Assembly (NCBI GenBank): GCA_023435645.1
Contig: JAEYRK010000088.1
Coordinates: 1 to 34,293, forward strand
DNA from: Bacillota bacterium
GTDB taxonomy: Bacteria; Bacillota; Clostridia; Lachnospirales; Lachnospiraceae
Direction: 5' to 3'
DNA: 34,293 bases
The position numbers were made by a program, and so were the translations under genes. Below the pieces are notes generated by a model, which worked only from the letters and a program-made list of their open reading frames with translations, had not been told where the DNA came from and made no database searches. This document shows, in pieces, positions 1-7,391 of this stretch (position 1 is its first letter; each line of letters starts with the position of its first letter).

Positions 1-756
1 CTCGAGAAACTGATTGTTGATGGAAGAATTCATCCTGCCAGAATTGAAGAGATGGTAGAGAAAGCTCAGAAGGAAGTAGAAGTGATGATCCGCGAAGCCG
101 GAGAAGCAGCTACTCTCGAGGTCGGTGTCCATGGAATCCATCCGGAACTGATCAAGCTTTTGGGTAAGATGAAATTTAGGACAAGTTATGGACAGAATGC
201 ATTAAAGCATTCCGTAGAGGTGGCAATTTTATCCGGCCTTCTTGCCGGAGAAATCGGAGTTGATGTTAGACTTGCAAAACGTGCCGGATTACTTCATGAT
301 ATCGGTAAATCTATCGACCATGAGGTGGAAGGAACCCATGTACAGATCGGTGTAGACCTCTGTAGGAAATACAAGGAATCACCGGTTGTCATCAATGCAT
401 TGGAAGCTCACCACGGTGACGTAGAATTCCAGTCCTTGATTGCATGTATCGTTCAGGCAGCCGATACGATTTCGGCAGCTAGACCGGGCGCTAGACGCGA
501 AACCTTAGAAACATATACCAACAGATTGAAGCAATTAGAAGATATTACCAACGGCTTTAAGGGAGTCGATAAGTCATTTGCTATCCAGGCAGGCAGGGAA
601 GTCCGGGTTATGGTAGTTCCGGAGCAGATCAGCGACGCTGATATGGTATTACTTGCCCGTGATTTATCTAAGAAGATTGAAAGCGAATTAGAGTATCCTG
701 GACAGATTAAGGTAAATGTAATCAGAGAATCCAGAGTAACAGATTACGCAAAATAA
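1..756 (+). CDS. rny: Ribonuclease Y, C-terminal part (5' end outside window)
   Basis: RNase Y is a membrane-anchored endoribonuclease that starts mRNA decay in Firmicutes. The reading frame is open from base 1, so the gene begins upstream; about 251 residues remain of a family that is usually about 520. The N-terminal membrane helix, coiled coil and KH domain are missing from view. What is visible is the HD phosphohydrolase domain, with the HD pair in LLHDIGKSID and a second metal-ligand region around EAHHGDVE, followed by the typical C-terminal stretch with RVMVVPEQISD and a final IKVNVIRE strand. A strong intrinsic terminator follows 17 bases after the stop, so the gene ends its transcript. 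The family call is secure; only the truncation limits it. Confidence 0.95.
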   Translation, partial: LEKLIVDGRIHPARIEEMVEKAQKEVEVMIREAGEAATLEVGVHGIHPELIKLLGKMKFRTSYGQNALKHSVEVAILSGLLAGEIGVDVRLAKRAGLLHDIGKSIDHEVEGTHVQIGVDLCRKYKESPVVINALEAHHGDVEFQSLIACIVQAADTISAARPGARRETLETYTNRLKQLEDITNGFKGVDKSFAIQAGREVRVMVVPEQISDADMVLLARDLSKKIESELEYPGQIKVNVIRESRVTDYAK

Positions 757-773
757 CAAAGAAAATGTAGTGA

Positions 774-804
774 GGGACGGCTGAATAATCAGCCGTCCCT
801 TTTT
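774..804 (+). terminator. Intrinsic terminator of rny
   Basis: A perfect 11-bp stem (GGGACGGCTGA at 774-784 with TCAGCCGTCCC at 789-799) closes an ATAA loop and is followed by five T. This is a textbook rho-independent terminator. Confidence 0.95.
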
Positions 805-1249
805 CGTGAAGGCAAAGTGAGCATACCATATAAGCATAACATGAAGTTCACAATCAACAATATAGAAACAAATGAGAGATTACGATATAATCTTTGCAGA
901 TGGTATAATGAGCTCCTCCCTATGAAAAACCGGGTAGAGCTCAATTTTATTACATTTTCCTTATATTGTCTAAATTTATAAACAATTGAACAAAATGCAC
1001 ACAAATTCCGTGATATGCGGACATATGATAGCCATAGAAAATATTTTTTTTAATTTTTGAAGTTTTATTGTTGCAAAATAAAAACTTCTATATTACAATG
1101 TATATTAAAATTTAACTCCAGAAGAAAATGGAAAAATGGAATTAATGAATTTATCTTATCATGTAACGTATGAACGGATCAGTTGAAGACAGAAAAGATT
1201 CAGCTATTTAAATATGAAGAGCCTGGCATTACAGGCACAGGAGGTTAGT
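805..1249. other. Intergenic region between rny and the aminotransferase gene
   Basis: No convincing gene is present in these 445 bases. A second TATAAT-like site with an extended TG (TGGTATAAT, 901-909) stands just before an imperfect hairpin whose outer arms are GAGCTC at 910-915 and 937-942, followed by a short T-rich stretch. This could be a minor promoter with a short attenuated transcript, but there is no good -35 box. The stretch 1020-1140 is very AT-rich and carries the likely promoter of the next gene. A reverse-strand frame over 789-1004 begins inside the terminator and has no protein-family look. Confidence 0.4.
1071..1099 (+). promoter_or_regulatory. Sigma-A-like promoter of the aminotransferase gene
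   Basis: TTGCAA at 1071-1076 and TACAAT at 1094-1099 are separated by 17 bases within AT-rich DNA. Transcription would start near 1106 and give a leader of about 145 bases. Confidence 0.6.
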
Positions 1250-2449
1250 ATGGCGTTATCATTATCAAGAAAGGCACAGGCAGTGAAACCATCCTCAACT
1301 CTTGCAATTACTGCAAAAGCGAAGGAGCTGATGGCAAACGGGATTGACGTGGTAGGCTTTGGCGCGGGAGAGCCTGATTTTAACACTCCCGATAATATCT
1401 GTGAAGCAGCAATTAAAGCGATACATGCGGGCTTTACAAAATATACCCCGGCAGAGGGAACCTTGGAGTTAAGAAAGGCAATCTGCGAGAAGTTTTTGAA
1501 TTTCAATGGATTGCATTACGAGCCAAGTCAGATTGTTGTCAGTAACGGAGGAAAGCACTCCCTGACCAATATCTTTGAAGCTCTCTTAAATCCCGGGGAT
1601 GAAGTCATCATTTTGGCACCGTTCTGGTTAAGCTATCCTGAGATTGTAAAGCTGTCCGACGGAGTACCTGTGATTATACACGGAGAAAAGGCAAACAACT
1701 ATAAGGTGACTGCAGCACAGATTGAAGCTGCCTGTACAGACAATACCAAAGCCCTTGTCCTAAACTCCCCGAGTAATCCCACCGGCATGCTCTATACGAA
1801 GGAGGAGCTGGAAATGATTGCTGAGGTAGCTGTCAGGAGAGATTTCTATGTAGTCTCCGATGAGATGTATGAGAACCTGATCTATGATGGGCTTCAACCG
1901 GTCAGTATTGCTTCCTTAAATGAGGAAATCTATAAACGGACGATCACCTGCAGCGGTGTTGCCAAGAGCTATTCCATGACGGGTTGGAGAATTGGCTATA
2001 CAGGCTCCCCGAAGGAAATCGCAAAGCTGATGGGAAGTGTACAGAGCCACCAGACCTCCAATCCGAATTCCATCGCTCAGAAGGCCGCCTATGAAGCTAT
2101 CGTTGGTCCGCAGGATTCTGTACTTGCGATGTGTGAGGAATTTAACCGCAGAAGAGATTATATGCATGAGAGAGTATCGGGAATGAAATTAATCTCTGCG
2201 TTAAAGCCTCAGGGCGCATTCTACCTCTTTGTGGATGTCAGCGAGACCCTGGATAAAGTATACAAGGGAATGCAGATAGGTAATCTGACCAATCTGGCAA
2301 AGCTTCTGATTGAAGAATATAATGTAGCCGTCATTCCCTGTGATGATTTCGGAGCTCCGGAGCATATCCGTCTTTCCTATGCAATTTCTATGGAACAGAT
2401 CAAGAAGGGTCTGGACCGGATAGAAGAGTTCCTGAATACCTTAGAGTAG
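1250..2449 (+). CDS. Pyridoxal-phosphate aminotransferase, aspartate aminotransferase type (class I, gamma subgroup)
   Basis: The enzyme probably transfers the amino group between aspartate and 2-oxoglutarate, or handles related amino acids. The 399-residue protein has the fold-type I signatures: the NSPSNPTG motif, the SDEMYE segment with the PLP-contacting Asp, and the PLP lysine (Lys239) in SGVAKSYSMTGWRIGY, followed by the Arg that binds the substrate carboxylate near the C terminus (HIRLSYA). The frame is open from an ATG at 1214, but AGGAGG at 1239-1244 sits five bases before the ATG at 1250, and the protein from there begins like its homologues (ALSLSRKAQAVKPSSTL). The gene is monocistronic between a promoter at 1071 and a terminator at 2592. 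Exact substrate range cannot be told from sequence. Confidence 0.9.
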   Translation: MALSLSRKAQAVKPSSTLAITAKAKELMANGIDVVGFGAGEPDFNTPDNICEAAIKAIHAGFTKYTPAEGTLELRKAICEKFLNFNGLHYEPSQIVVSNGGKHSLTNIFEALLNPGDEVIILAPFWLSYPEIVKLSDGVPVIIHGEKANNYKVTAAQIEAACTDNTKALVLNSPSNPTGMLYTKEELEMIAEVAVRRDFYVVSDEMYENLIYDGLQPVSIASLNEEIYKRTITCSGVAKSYSMTGWRIGYTGSPKEIAKLMGSVQSHQTSNPNSIAQKAAYEAIVGPQDSVLAMCEEFNRRRDYMHERVSGMKLISALKPQGAFYLFVDVSETLDKVYKGMQIGNLTNLAKLLIEEYNVAVIPCDDFGAPEHIRLSYAISMEQIKKGLDRIEEFLNTLE

Positions 2450-2591
2450 GTACATATCCTTCCTATCGGTACACAGCTCGTAGGATCAGTCCGTGAAGGA
2501 TATTGGCGTAAATTAAATCCTATGAAAGGGACCGTTTCAAAGCTCATATTTACTTAGGGAAATGAGGGCTTTGGGTAATAAATATTATCAT
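2450..2591. other. Downstream region of the aminotransferase gene with weak hairpins
   Basis: There is no gene here. TATCCTTC (2455-2462) and GAAGGATA (2495-2502) form an 8-bp inverted repeat, and AAAGCTCAT with ATGAGGGCTTT (around 2539-2573) form an imperfect stem. Neither has a T tract, so they are probably only 3' UTR structure before the real terminator. Confidence 0.3.
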
Positions 2592-2634
2592 ACGGAGTAG
2601 TGTCATCGTTGATAGATGATACTACTCCGTTTTA
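2592..2634 (+). terminator. Intrinsic terminator after the aminotransferase gene
   Basis: A 16-bp stem (2592-2607 with 2615-2630, one G-U pair) around a 7-base loop is followed by TTT-A-T. It lies 142 bases after the stop codon. Confidence 0.9.
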
Positions 2635-2745
2635 TCATTTTATATCCTATCACCTTTCCTCAAGTGTATCGGAGAAATGACGCAGCTCTCGTATTTTTCA
2701 GCTTCCCGTAATACCAAAGTTTTGCTTCCAATTTTTATGGAAGGC

Positions 2746-2774
2746 TTGCTTATTTGTATGAAATGTAATATTAT
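2746..2774 (+). promoter_or_regulatory. Sigma-A-like promoter of proC
   Basis: TTGCTT at 2746-2751 and TATTAT at 2769-2774 are 17 bases apart. The start point would fall near 2781, which leaves no room for a ribosome binding site before the upstream ATG at 2784 and supports translation from 2811. Confidence 0.55.
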
Positions 2775-2810
2775 TATGTTAACATGAAAAAGAAGGAAAG
2801 AAGGATGAGC

Positions 2811-3614
2811 ATGGCATTATTTGGTGTAATTGGCGTTGGTAACATGGGATATCCCCTATTAAAGGCAGCAATTCAGACCTTTGGAAGCAATGAAGTAATA
2901 TATTCAGATTTTTCTGAAATAAAAAGGCAGGAGGTAGAGAAGGCAACCACTATCCCGGCCATTCAGGACAATATCACTTTGGTAAAAAACTGCAAATACC
3001 TGCTATTGGCAATCAAACCTCAGTTTTTTCCTGAGGTATTGAAGGAGATCAAGGATCATATCAGAGAGGATCATATTTTGATTTCAATTGCCGCCGGCAT
3101 TACAATAGATACAATCCGGAAAGAATTAGCGAAAGAGGTGAAGGTTATCAGAGCCATGCCAAACACACCGGCCATGGTAAATCAGGGGATGACCGGAATC
3201 TGCTATTCGAATTCAGAATTCGCTGAGGAGGAGAAGGAAACCATATCCCGATTCTTTAGCTCCTACGGTAGGTATGAGGTGTTTCCTGAGACTCTTATGA
3301 ACGCCGTGGTATGCGCAAGTGGTAGTTCACCGGCTTTTGTCTATCTGTTTATTGAGGCCCTGGCAGACAGCGCGGTAAAATACGGTATCTCCAGGGACAA
3401 GGCATACCTCATGGCAGCCCAGACAGTTCTGGGAGCAGCAACCATGGTGCTTGAGACTGGGGAGCATCCCGGTAAACTCAAGGACAATGTATGTTCACCG
3501 GGAGGAGCTACTATTGCCGGAGTCTGTGCGCTGGAGGAGTATGGCCTCAGAAATGCCGTCCTTAAGGCATCGGATGCCTGTTATGAGCGGGCGGAAGCCT
3601 TAAGCAAGAGATAA
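2811..3614 (+). CDS. proC: Pyrroline-5-carboxylate reductase
   Basis: ProC makes the last step of proline synthesis, reducing 1-pyrroline-5-carboxylate to L-proline with NAD(P)H in the cytoplasm. The protein has an N-terminal Rossmann motif (GVIGVGNMG), the AMPNTPA segment, and the C-terminal dimer signature with SGSSPAFVYLFIEAL and SPGGATIAGV. The length of 267 residues is normal for the family. Two upstream in-frame ATGs exist (2784 and 2805), but AGAAGG at 2799-2804 is six bases before 2811, and the predicted transcript starts near 2781. It is the first gene of a + strand run with nudix, spoIIM and xerD-like genes at about 60-base spacing. Confidence 0.93.
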   Translation: MALFGVIGVGNMGYPLLKAAIQTFGSNEVIYSDFSEIKRQEVEKATTIPAIQDNITLVKNCKYLLLAIKPQFFPEVLKEIKDHIREDHILISIAAGITIDTIRKELAKEVKVIRAMPNTPAMVNQGMTGICYSNSEFAEEEKETISRFFSSYGRYEVFPETLMNAVVCASGSSPAFVYLFIEALADSAVKYGISRDKAYLMAAQTVLGAATMVLETGEHPGKLKDNVCSPGGATIAGVCALEEYGLRNAVLKASDACYERAEALSKR

Positions 3615-3674
3615 TCCTCAGGTAGCTGTATTCAATCAGCGACCTGGAAGTCTTCCCTAGAAAACGGAGGGTAT

Positions 3675-4208
3675 ATGGACCAATACAAACGTATTAACAG
3701 AGAGTTAGCCCTAAAAGGCAATATCATAGATTTTTACAGGGATACGATTGAAATTAACGGTGAGAGATTGACAACCTTCGATTTCATCCATCACAGAGGC
3801 GCCTCAGCCATGATCCCGGTCGATCAGGATGGAAGGATACTAATGGTAAGGCAGCACCGTAATGCCATAGACAGCGAGACCCTGGAGATTCCCGCCGGAG
3901 GCTTGAATGCGGGAGAGGATAACCGAATGTGTGCCATCAGAGAATGTGAAGAGGAGACAGGATATCGGGCAGGAGAGGTTCATCACCTGATTGACGTATA
4001 TACAACGGTTGCCTTCAGCAATGAGAAGATTTGCATTTATTATACCACGGGTATCAAGCCCACCAAACAGAACCTGGATCCGGATGAGTATGTATCGGTG
4101 GAGAGGTATCACTTGAGTGAACTGATCTCCATGATTTTAGAGGGTAAAATCAAGGATGCGAAAACCATCGCAGCCCTACTGGCCTACAAAACGAAATTAG
4201 GTTTATAA
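3675..4208 (+). CDS. NUDIX hydrolase, probable ADP-ribose pyrophosphatase
   Basis: Proteins of this group cleave ADP-ribose to AMP and ribose 5-phosphate, removing a reactive metabolite. The 177-residue protein carries a full NUDIX box: GGLNAGEDN leading into REC-EEETGY, with the metal-binding Glu residues present. It is preceded by the EIPAGG strand that is typical of the ADP-ribose subgroup. GGAGGG at 3667-3672 is close to the ATG. It lies 60 bases after proC and 66 before spoIIM, an arrangement common in clostridia. The substrate is inferred from the subgroup, not shown. Confidence 0.88.
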   Translation: MDQYKRINRELALKGNIIDFYRDTIEINGERLTTFDFIHHRGASAMIPVDQDGRILMVRQHRNAIDSETLEIPAGGLNAGEDNRMCAIRECEEETGYRAGEVHHLIDVYTTVAFSNEKICIYYTTGIKPTKQNLDPDEYVSVERYHLSELISMILEGKIKDAKTIAALLAYKTKLGL

Positions 4209-4274
4209 TAGCTTGTTCTATTTCACTAATTCTGTCATATCATCTAAAGAGGATATCGGACAGGATGAAAGGAA

Positions 4275-4886
4275 ATGAAACAGTTTAGATCAAAATTACA
4301 CCGATTAAATATATTCCAGATAGCTGTAATCTTATTAATCCTGGGATTGTTTTTCGGGATCCTGGCGGCGAATATATTCCATGACAGCTATGATAGGAAA
4401 ATGACGGAATACCAAGGTATTATATTCAAAGAGATTGCAAGTAACAGGATTAATTATGGAGGCTTATTCCTCTATGTCTTAGGAAAGAATTTCAAGGAGT
4501 ATGCAATTTTCTGGTTATTATCGATTACCATACTCGGTATACCATATATGGTTTTTCTATTATTAGCCTTCGGATTTACTTCCGGTTTCTTTATCTCAGC
4601 GGTAGCCATGCAGTATGGCTTCAAGGGATTATTACTGATTATGGTTTATCCCTTCCCCCATGGGCTGCTGTATCTGCCAATTGCTTTACTCTGCCTCTAC
4701 AAGGGCTATGGCTTATGTAGGTCGATCTATTATGATAAGAGAAACTATATGGGAACCATTGTACAACAACTCAGGCAGAACACCCTATTCCTGCTGGCGA
4801 TGGCGGTTTTGCTTCTGCTGGCCTCCTTTCTGGAAGCCTACGTTGGCTCTTATTTACTGAAGAAGACACTGAATTTATTTACTTAA
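4275..4886 (+). CDS. spoIIM: Stage II sporulation protein M
   Basis: SpoIIM is an integral membrane protein of the SpoIID-SpoIIM-SpoIIP complex that thins peptidoglycan during engulfment of the forespore. The 203-residue protein is strongly hydrophobic, with membrane segments near residues 14-34, 74-110, 116-142 and 170-195, and it matches the family in length (about 210). The conserved pattern ends in the family-like HGLLYLPIALLCLYKGY segment. It precedes a xerD-type gene as in Bacillus and many clostridia, which supports the call. In other species the gene is driven by the mother-cell factor sigma-E; I found no convincing sigma-E promoter in the 66-base gap, so it may be read from the operon. 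Its presence suggests the organism makes endospores. Confidence 0.9.
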   Translation: MKQFRSKLHRLNIFQIAVILLILGLFFGILAANIFHDSYDRKMTEYQGIIFKEIASNRINYGGLFLYVLGKNFKEYAIFWLLSITILGIPYMVFLLLAFGFTSGFFISAVAMQYGFKGLLLIMVYPFPHGLLYLPIALLCLYKGYGLCRSIYYDKRNYMGTIVQQLRQNTLFLLAMAVLLLLASFLEAYVGSYLLKKTLNLFT

Positions 4887-4944
4887 CACTTGCTCTATCA
4901 TTGTTACAGATGAAATCATCCATTGGCAAATGAGGAGGTAGGAA

Positions 4945-5820
4945 ATGAATCAGTACATTAATGATTTTGTTATTTATCTTCACGAGGTGAAGCATGCATC
5001 AGCAAATACCGTCGGAGCTTATCAGAATGATCTAAAAAAGCTTGCAGTCTATCTGGAGAAGCAGGGGATTACTTCTGTTCAAAAAATCAGTGAGACCAGT
5101 TTGAATTCCTATGTTCTGTCTCTGGAGAAGGAGGGGATGACTCCGGCCTCTGTTTCCAGAAATATCGCCTCAATCAAAGCATTTCTCTTATATCTATTAA
5201 AAAGTGGAAAGATAAGCGGGGATCCCTCGGAACGGCTTAAGCCTCCGAAGGTGGTTAAGAAAGCACCTCAGATCATACCTCCGGAGCTGATTGACCGACT
5301 GTTGAAGCAGCCCGATGTGAAAACGAATAAGGGGATTCGGGACAGGGCGATGCTGGAGCTTCTATATGCGACAGGAATGAAGGTATCCGAGCTGGTCTCC
5401 ATAAAGCTGAATGACATTAATTTCAGTGGAAGATATCTTGCCTGCGGTGAAAAGCGGGAGCGGATCGTCCCCTTTGGTAAGGCAGCAAAAAGTGCGCTGC
5501 TGGATTACATCGGAATCAGAGCGGCTGCCTTTGTTAAGGGTGAGACAGAGATTTTGTTCCTGAATTCCTCCGGGGAGCAGCTAACCCGACAGGGCTTCTG
5601 GAAGATTCTTAAGGCCTATGCGAATGAGTTAGGCATAGCGGAGATTAACCCGAATATCATCAGACATTCCTTCGCAGCCCATCTGCTTGAGAACGGAGCA
5701 GATCTTATCAGTATTCAAGAATTCCTGGGCCATGCGGATATCAGCACCACACAGCTTTATCTGTCCCGTAGTTATAAGAACAGCAGGGATGTATATATGA
5801 ATACTCATCCGAGAGCGTAG
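4945..5820 (+). CDS. XerD-family tyrosine recombinase with altered catalytic residues
   Basis: XerD works with XerC at dif to resolve chromosome dimers. The 291-residue protein has the normal two-domain build: a SAM-like core-binding N-terminal domain (about 1-95) and a C-terminal catalytic domain (about 110-291). It stands in the standard xerD position behind spoIIM and even ends in the usual HPRA. However, two of the conserved residues differ. The first catalytic Arg (ATGLRVSEL in XerD) is Lys146 in ATGMKVSEL, and the His of the HxxR motif is Asn237 in NPNIIRHSF. Arg240, His263 (LGHADISTTQ) and the nucleophile Tyr272 are kept. The beta-hairpin Lys region (GEKRERIVPFG) is shifted relative to the usual GKGNKER. 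It could be a slower enzyme, a partner subunit, or a protein that no longer recombines. The GGAGG ribosome binding site is good and the frame is intact. Confidence 0.85.
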   Translation: MNQYINDFVIYLHEVKHASANTVGAYQNDLKKLAVYLEKQGITSVQKISETSLNSYVLSLEKEGMTPASVSRNIASIKAFLLYLLKSGKISGDPSERLKPPKVVKKAPQIIPPELIDRLLKQPDVKTNKGIRDRAMLELLYATGMKVSELVSIKLNDINFSGRYLACGEKRERIVPFGKAAKSALLDYIGIRAAAFVKGETEILFLNSSGEQLTRQGFWKILKAYANELGIAEINPNIIRHSFAAHLLENGADLISIQEFLGHADISTTQLYLSRSYKNSRDVYMNTHPRA

Positions 5821-5921
5821 GAATCATATAAGGAAGAGTACAAAATTCAGTAATCCAAAAGACAGCATGGAGCTTTGGTTGAATCAATTATTTAGTAATA
5901 ATCTATGAGAGAGTAATAGAA

Positions 5922-5970
5922 AATCGGTGTCAGATTCCATACAGTTTCTGTATGGAGCCTGACACCGATT
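5922..5970. terminator. Long hairpin terminator between convergent genes
   Basis: A near-perfect inverted repeat of more than 20 bp has its outer arms at 5922-5933 and 5959-5970 and its inner arms around a TTT loop at 5945-5947. On the - strand the stem is followed by TTTTC, so it ends aroF transcription; on the + strand the tail is weaker (TTGTTATT) but it may also stop read-through from the xerD-like gene. Confidence 0.85.
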
Positions 5971-6036
5971 GTTATTGCAGATATTTTATTCTGATTGGAT
6001 CCTAAATGGATGCTTTGCTTTCTGTAAGCGAGCAAA

Positions 6037-7065
6037 TTATAGCCCTTCCGCGATCGTATAGATTAGCTTCTCGGAATCCTCCCAGCCCAGGCAGGGATCA
6101 GTAATGGATTTGCCATAGGTATGCTCTGTTACCTTCTGGCTGCCACCCTCGATATAGCTTTCGATCATCACACCCTTAACCAGCTTGGCAATTTCCGGAG
6201 ATACCCTCCGGCTGTGGAGTACCTCTTTGATGATTCTGGGCTGCTCCGCATAAAGTTTGTTGGAGTTGGCATGGTTGGCATCTATGATACAGGAGGGATT
6301 TTGAAGCTCTCTTTCATTATACATTGAAACGAGTCGGATCAAATCCTCGTAATGATAGTTCGGAATGGACTGCCCATGCTTATTCACGGCACCCCGGAGG
6401 ATGGTATGAGCGAGAGGATTACCTGAGGTAACAACCTCCCAGGTTCGGTAGAGGAAGGTATGACTTGCCTGAGCAGCCACAACTGAATTCAGCATGACGG
6501 AATAATCGCCGCTGGTGGGATTTTTCATACCAGCAGGCACATCCATGCCGCTGATCGTCAGTCTGTGCTGTTGATCCTCCACGGAGCGGGCTCCGACAGC
6601 CACATAGGAGAGGATGTCCTCCACATAGGGCCAATTCTCAGGGTAGAGCATTTCATCCGCGGCAGTAAGACCGCTTTCGGCAATTGCACGAAGGTGCATC
6701 TTCCTCATGGCAATCAGACCCTCCTGCAGATCCGGCTCCTTCAAGGGGTCTGGCTGATGTACCATACCCTTATAGCCCTCCCCGGTGGTGCGGGGCTTAT
6801 TCGTATAGATTCTGGGAATCAGAATCAGCTTATCCTCTACCTTTTCCTGAACCTTCGCGAGTCGGGAGATATAATCGCAGACAGCATCTTCATTATCCGC
6901 TGAACAGGGACCGATGATGACTAGAAAACGATTCGATTCCCCTGTGATAATATCCTTGATCTGCTTATCACGTTTCTTTTTACGAAGAACATCCTTGGCG
7001 GGCATCGGATAGGCCTTTACCAAATCCTCCGGAGAGATTACTTCCTTAATAAATTTGAAGCTCAT
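6037..7065 (-). CDS. aroF: 3-deoxy-7-phosphoheptulonate (DAHP) synthase, AroG/AroF type
   Basis: The enzyme condenses phosphoenolpyruvate and erythrose 4-phosphate, the entry to the shikimate pathway. The 342-residue protein shows the class I-alpha signatures: IGPCSADNEDAV with the metal-binding Cys, the KPRTTGEGYKG loop that binds PEP, DANHANSNK, and YGKSITDPCLGWED at the C terminus. The frame extends to an ATG at 7137, but the internal ATG at 7065 is the better start. It has an AAGGGTG site upstream, and a promoter (TTGACG, 17 bases, TACAAT) lies inside the longer frame, which would therefore not be transcribed in full. The gene stands alone between a bidirectional hairpin and its promoter. 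Feedback specificity (Phe, Tyr) cannot be read from sequence; aroG is an equally valid symbol. Confidence 0.93.
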   Translation of the reverse strand: MSFKFIKEVISPEDLVKAYPMPAKDVLRKKKRDKQIKDIITGESNRFLVIIGPCSADNEDAVCDYISRLAKVQEKVEDKLILIPRIYTNKPRTTGEGYKGMVHQPDPLKEPDLQEGLIAMRKMHLRAIAESGLTAADEMLYPENWPYVEDILSYVAVGARSVEDQQHRLTISGMDVPAGMKNPTSGDYSVMLNSVVAAQASHTFLYRTWEVVTSGNPLAHTILRGAVNKHGQSIPNYHYEDLIRLVSMYNERELQNPSCIIDANHANSNKLYAEQPRIIKEVLHSRRVSPEIAKLVKGVMIESYIEGGSQKVTEHTYGKSITDPCLGWEDSEKLIYTIAEGL

Positions 7066-7095
7066 AACGTTTTCACCCTTTCTGATAGTTGATTT

Positions 7096-7124
7096 ATTGT
7101 ATAATGTTTTCACCGGTTCGTCAA
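7096..7124 (-). promoter_or_regulatory. Sigma-A promoter of aroF
   Basis: Read on the - strand, TTGACG (7124-7119) and TACAAT (7101-7096) are separated by 17 bases. The start point near 7089 gives a 5' leader of about 24 bases to the ATG at 7065 and rules out use of the ATG at 7137. Confidence 0.75.
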
Positions 7125-7199
7125 CTGGAACCTTCATAAACAGGAGATCATGAAAAACGACTCCAATTTGGCTAATATAGTAAATCTACTTCATATAAG

Positions 7200-7229
7200 A
7201 ATAGCCTCATGTAACGTATGGGGCTATTT
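7200..7229. repeat. Unassigned hairpin upstream of the pdp promoter
   Basis: AATAGCCTCAT (7200-7210) pairs with ATGGGGCTATT (7218-7228) over 11 bp with one G-U pair and a 7-base loop, followed by TTC. It looks like a short terminator, yet it sits between divergent genes with no + strand gene ahead of it. It might end a small transcript or be relic DNA. Confidence 0.4.
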
Positions 7230-7280
7230 CAATGAGATCAACGATAGAAAAAGTGATAGACAATAGAAAGAAGAATTAGC

Positions 7281-7310
7281 TTGACGATAAAGTATATGTT
7301 ATAATATACA
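7281..7310 (+). promoter_or_regulatory. Probable promoter of pyrimidine-nucleoside phosphorylase
   Basis: TTGACG at 7281-7286 is followed after 18 bases by TATACA at 7305-7310. A perfect TATAAT at 7300-7305 is only 13 bases from TTGACG, too close for normal pairing. The leader would be about 75 bases. Confidence 0.5.
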
Positions 7311-7391
7311 TCTAAGACAATAAATTATAAATGATATGAAATAGGAAACTGCTATTTTATGAAGAAAATACAATAACGGAGTGATGACAAA

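Noticed and set aside
1159..7220. A 14-base identical string (TCATGTAACGTATG) at 1159-1172 and 7207-7220
   Set aside because: In a 34-kb window one or two 14-base matches are expected by chance. Only the second copy is part of a hairpin, so I do not treat it as a repeat family.
7281..7305. TTGACG paired with the perfect TATAAT at 7300
   Set aside because: The spacer would be 13 bases, too short for sigma-A; the TATACA at 18 bases is the better partner.
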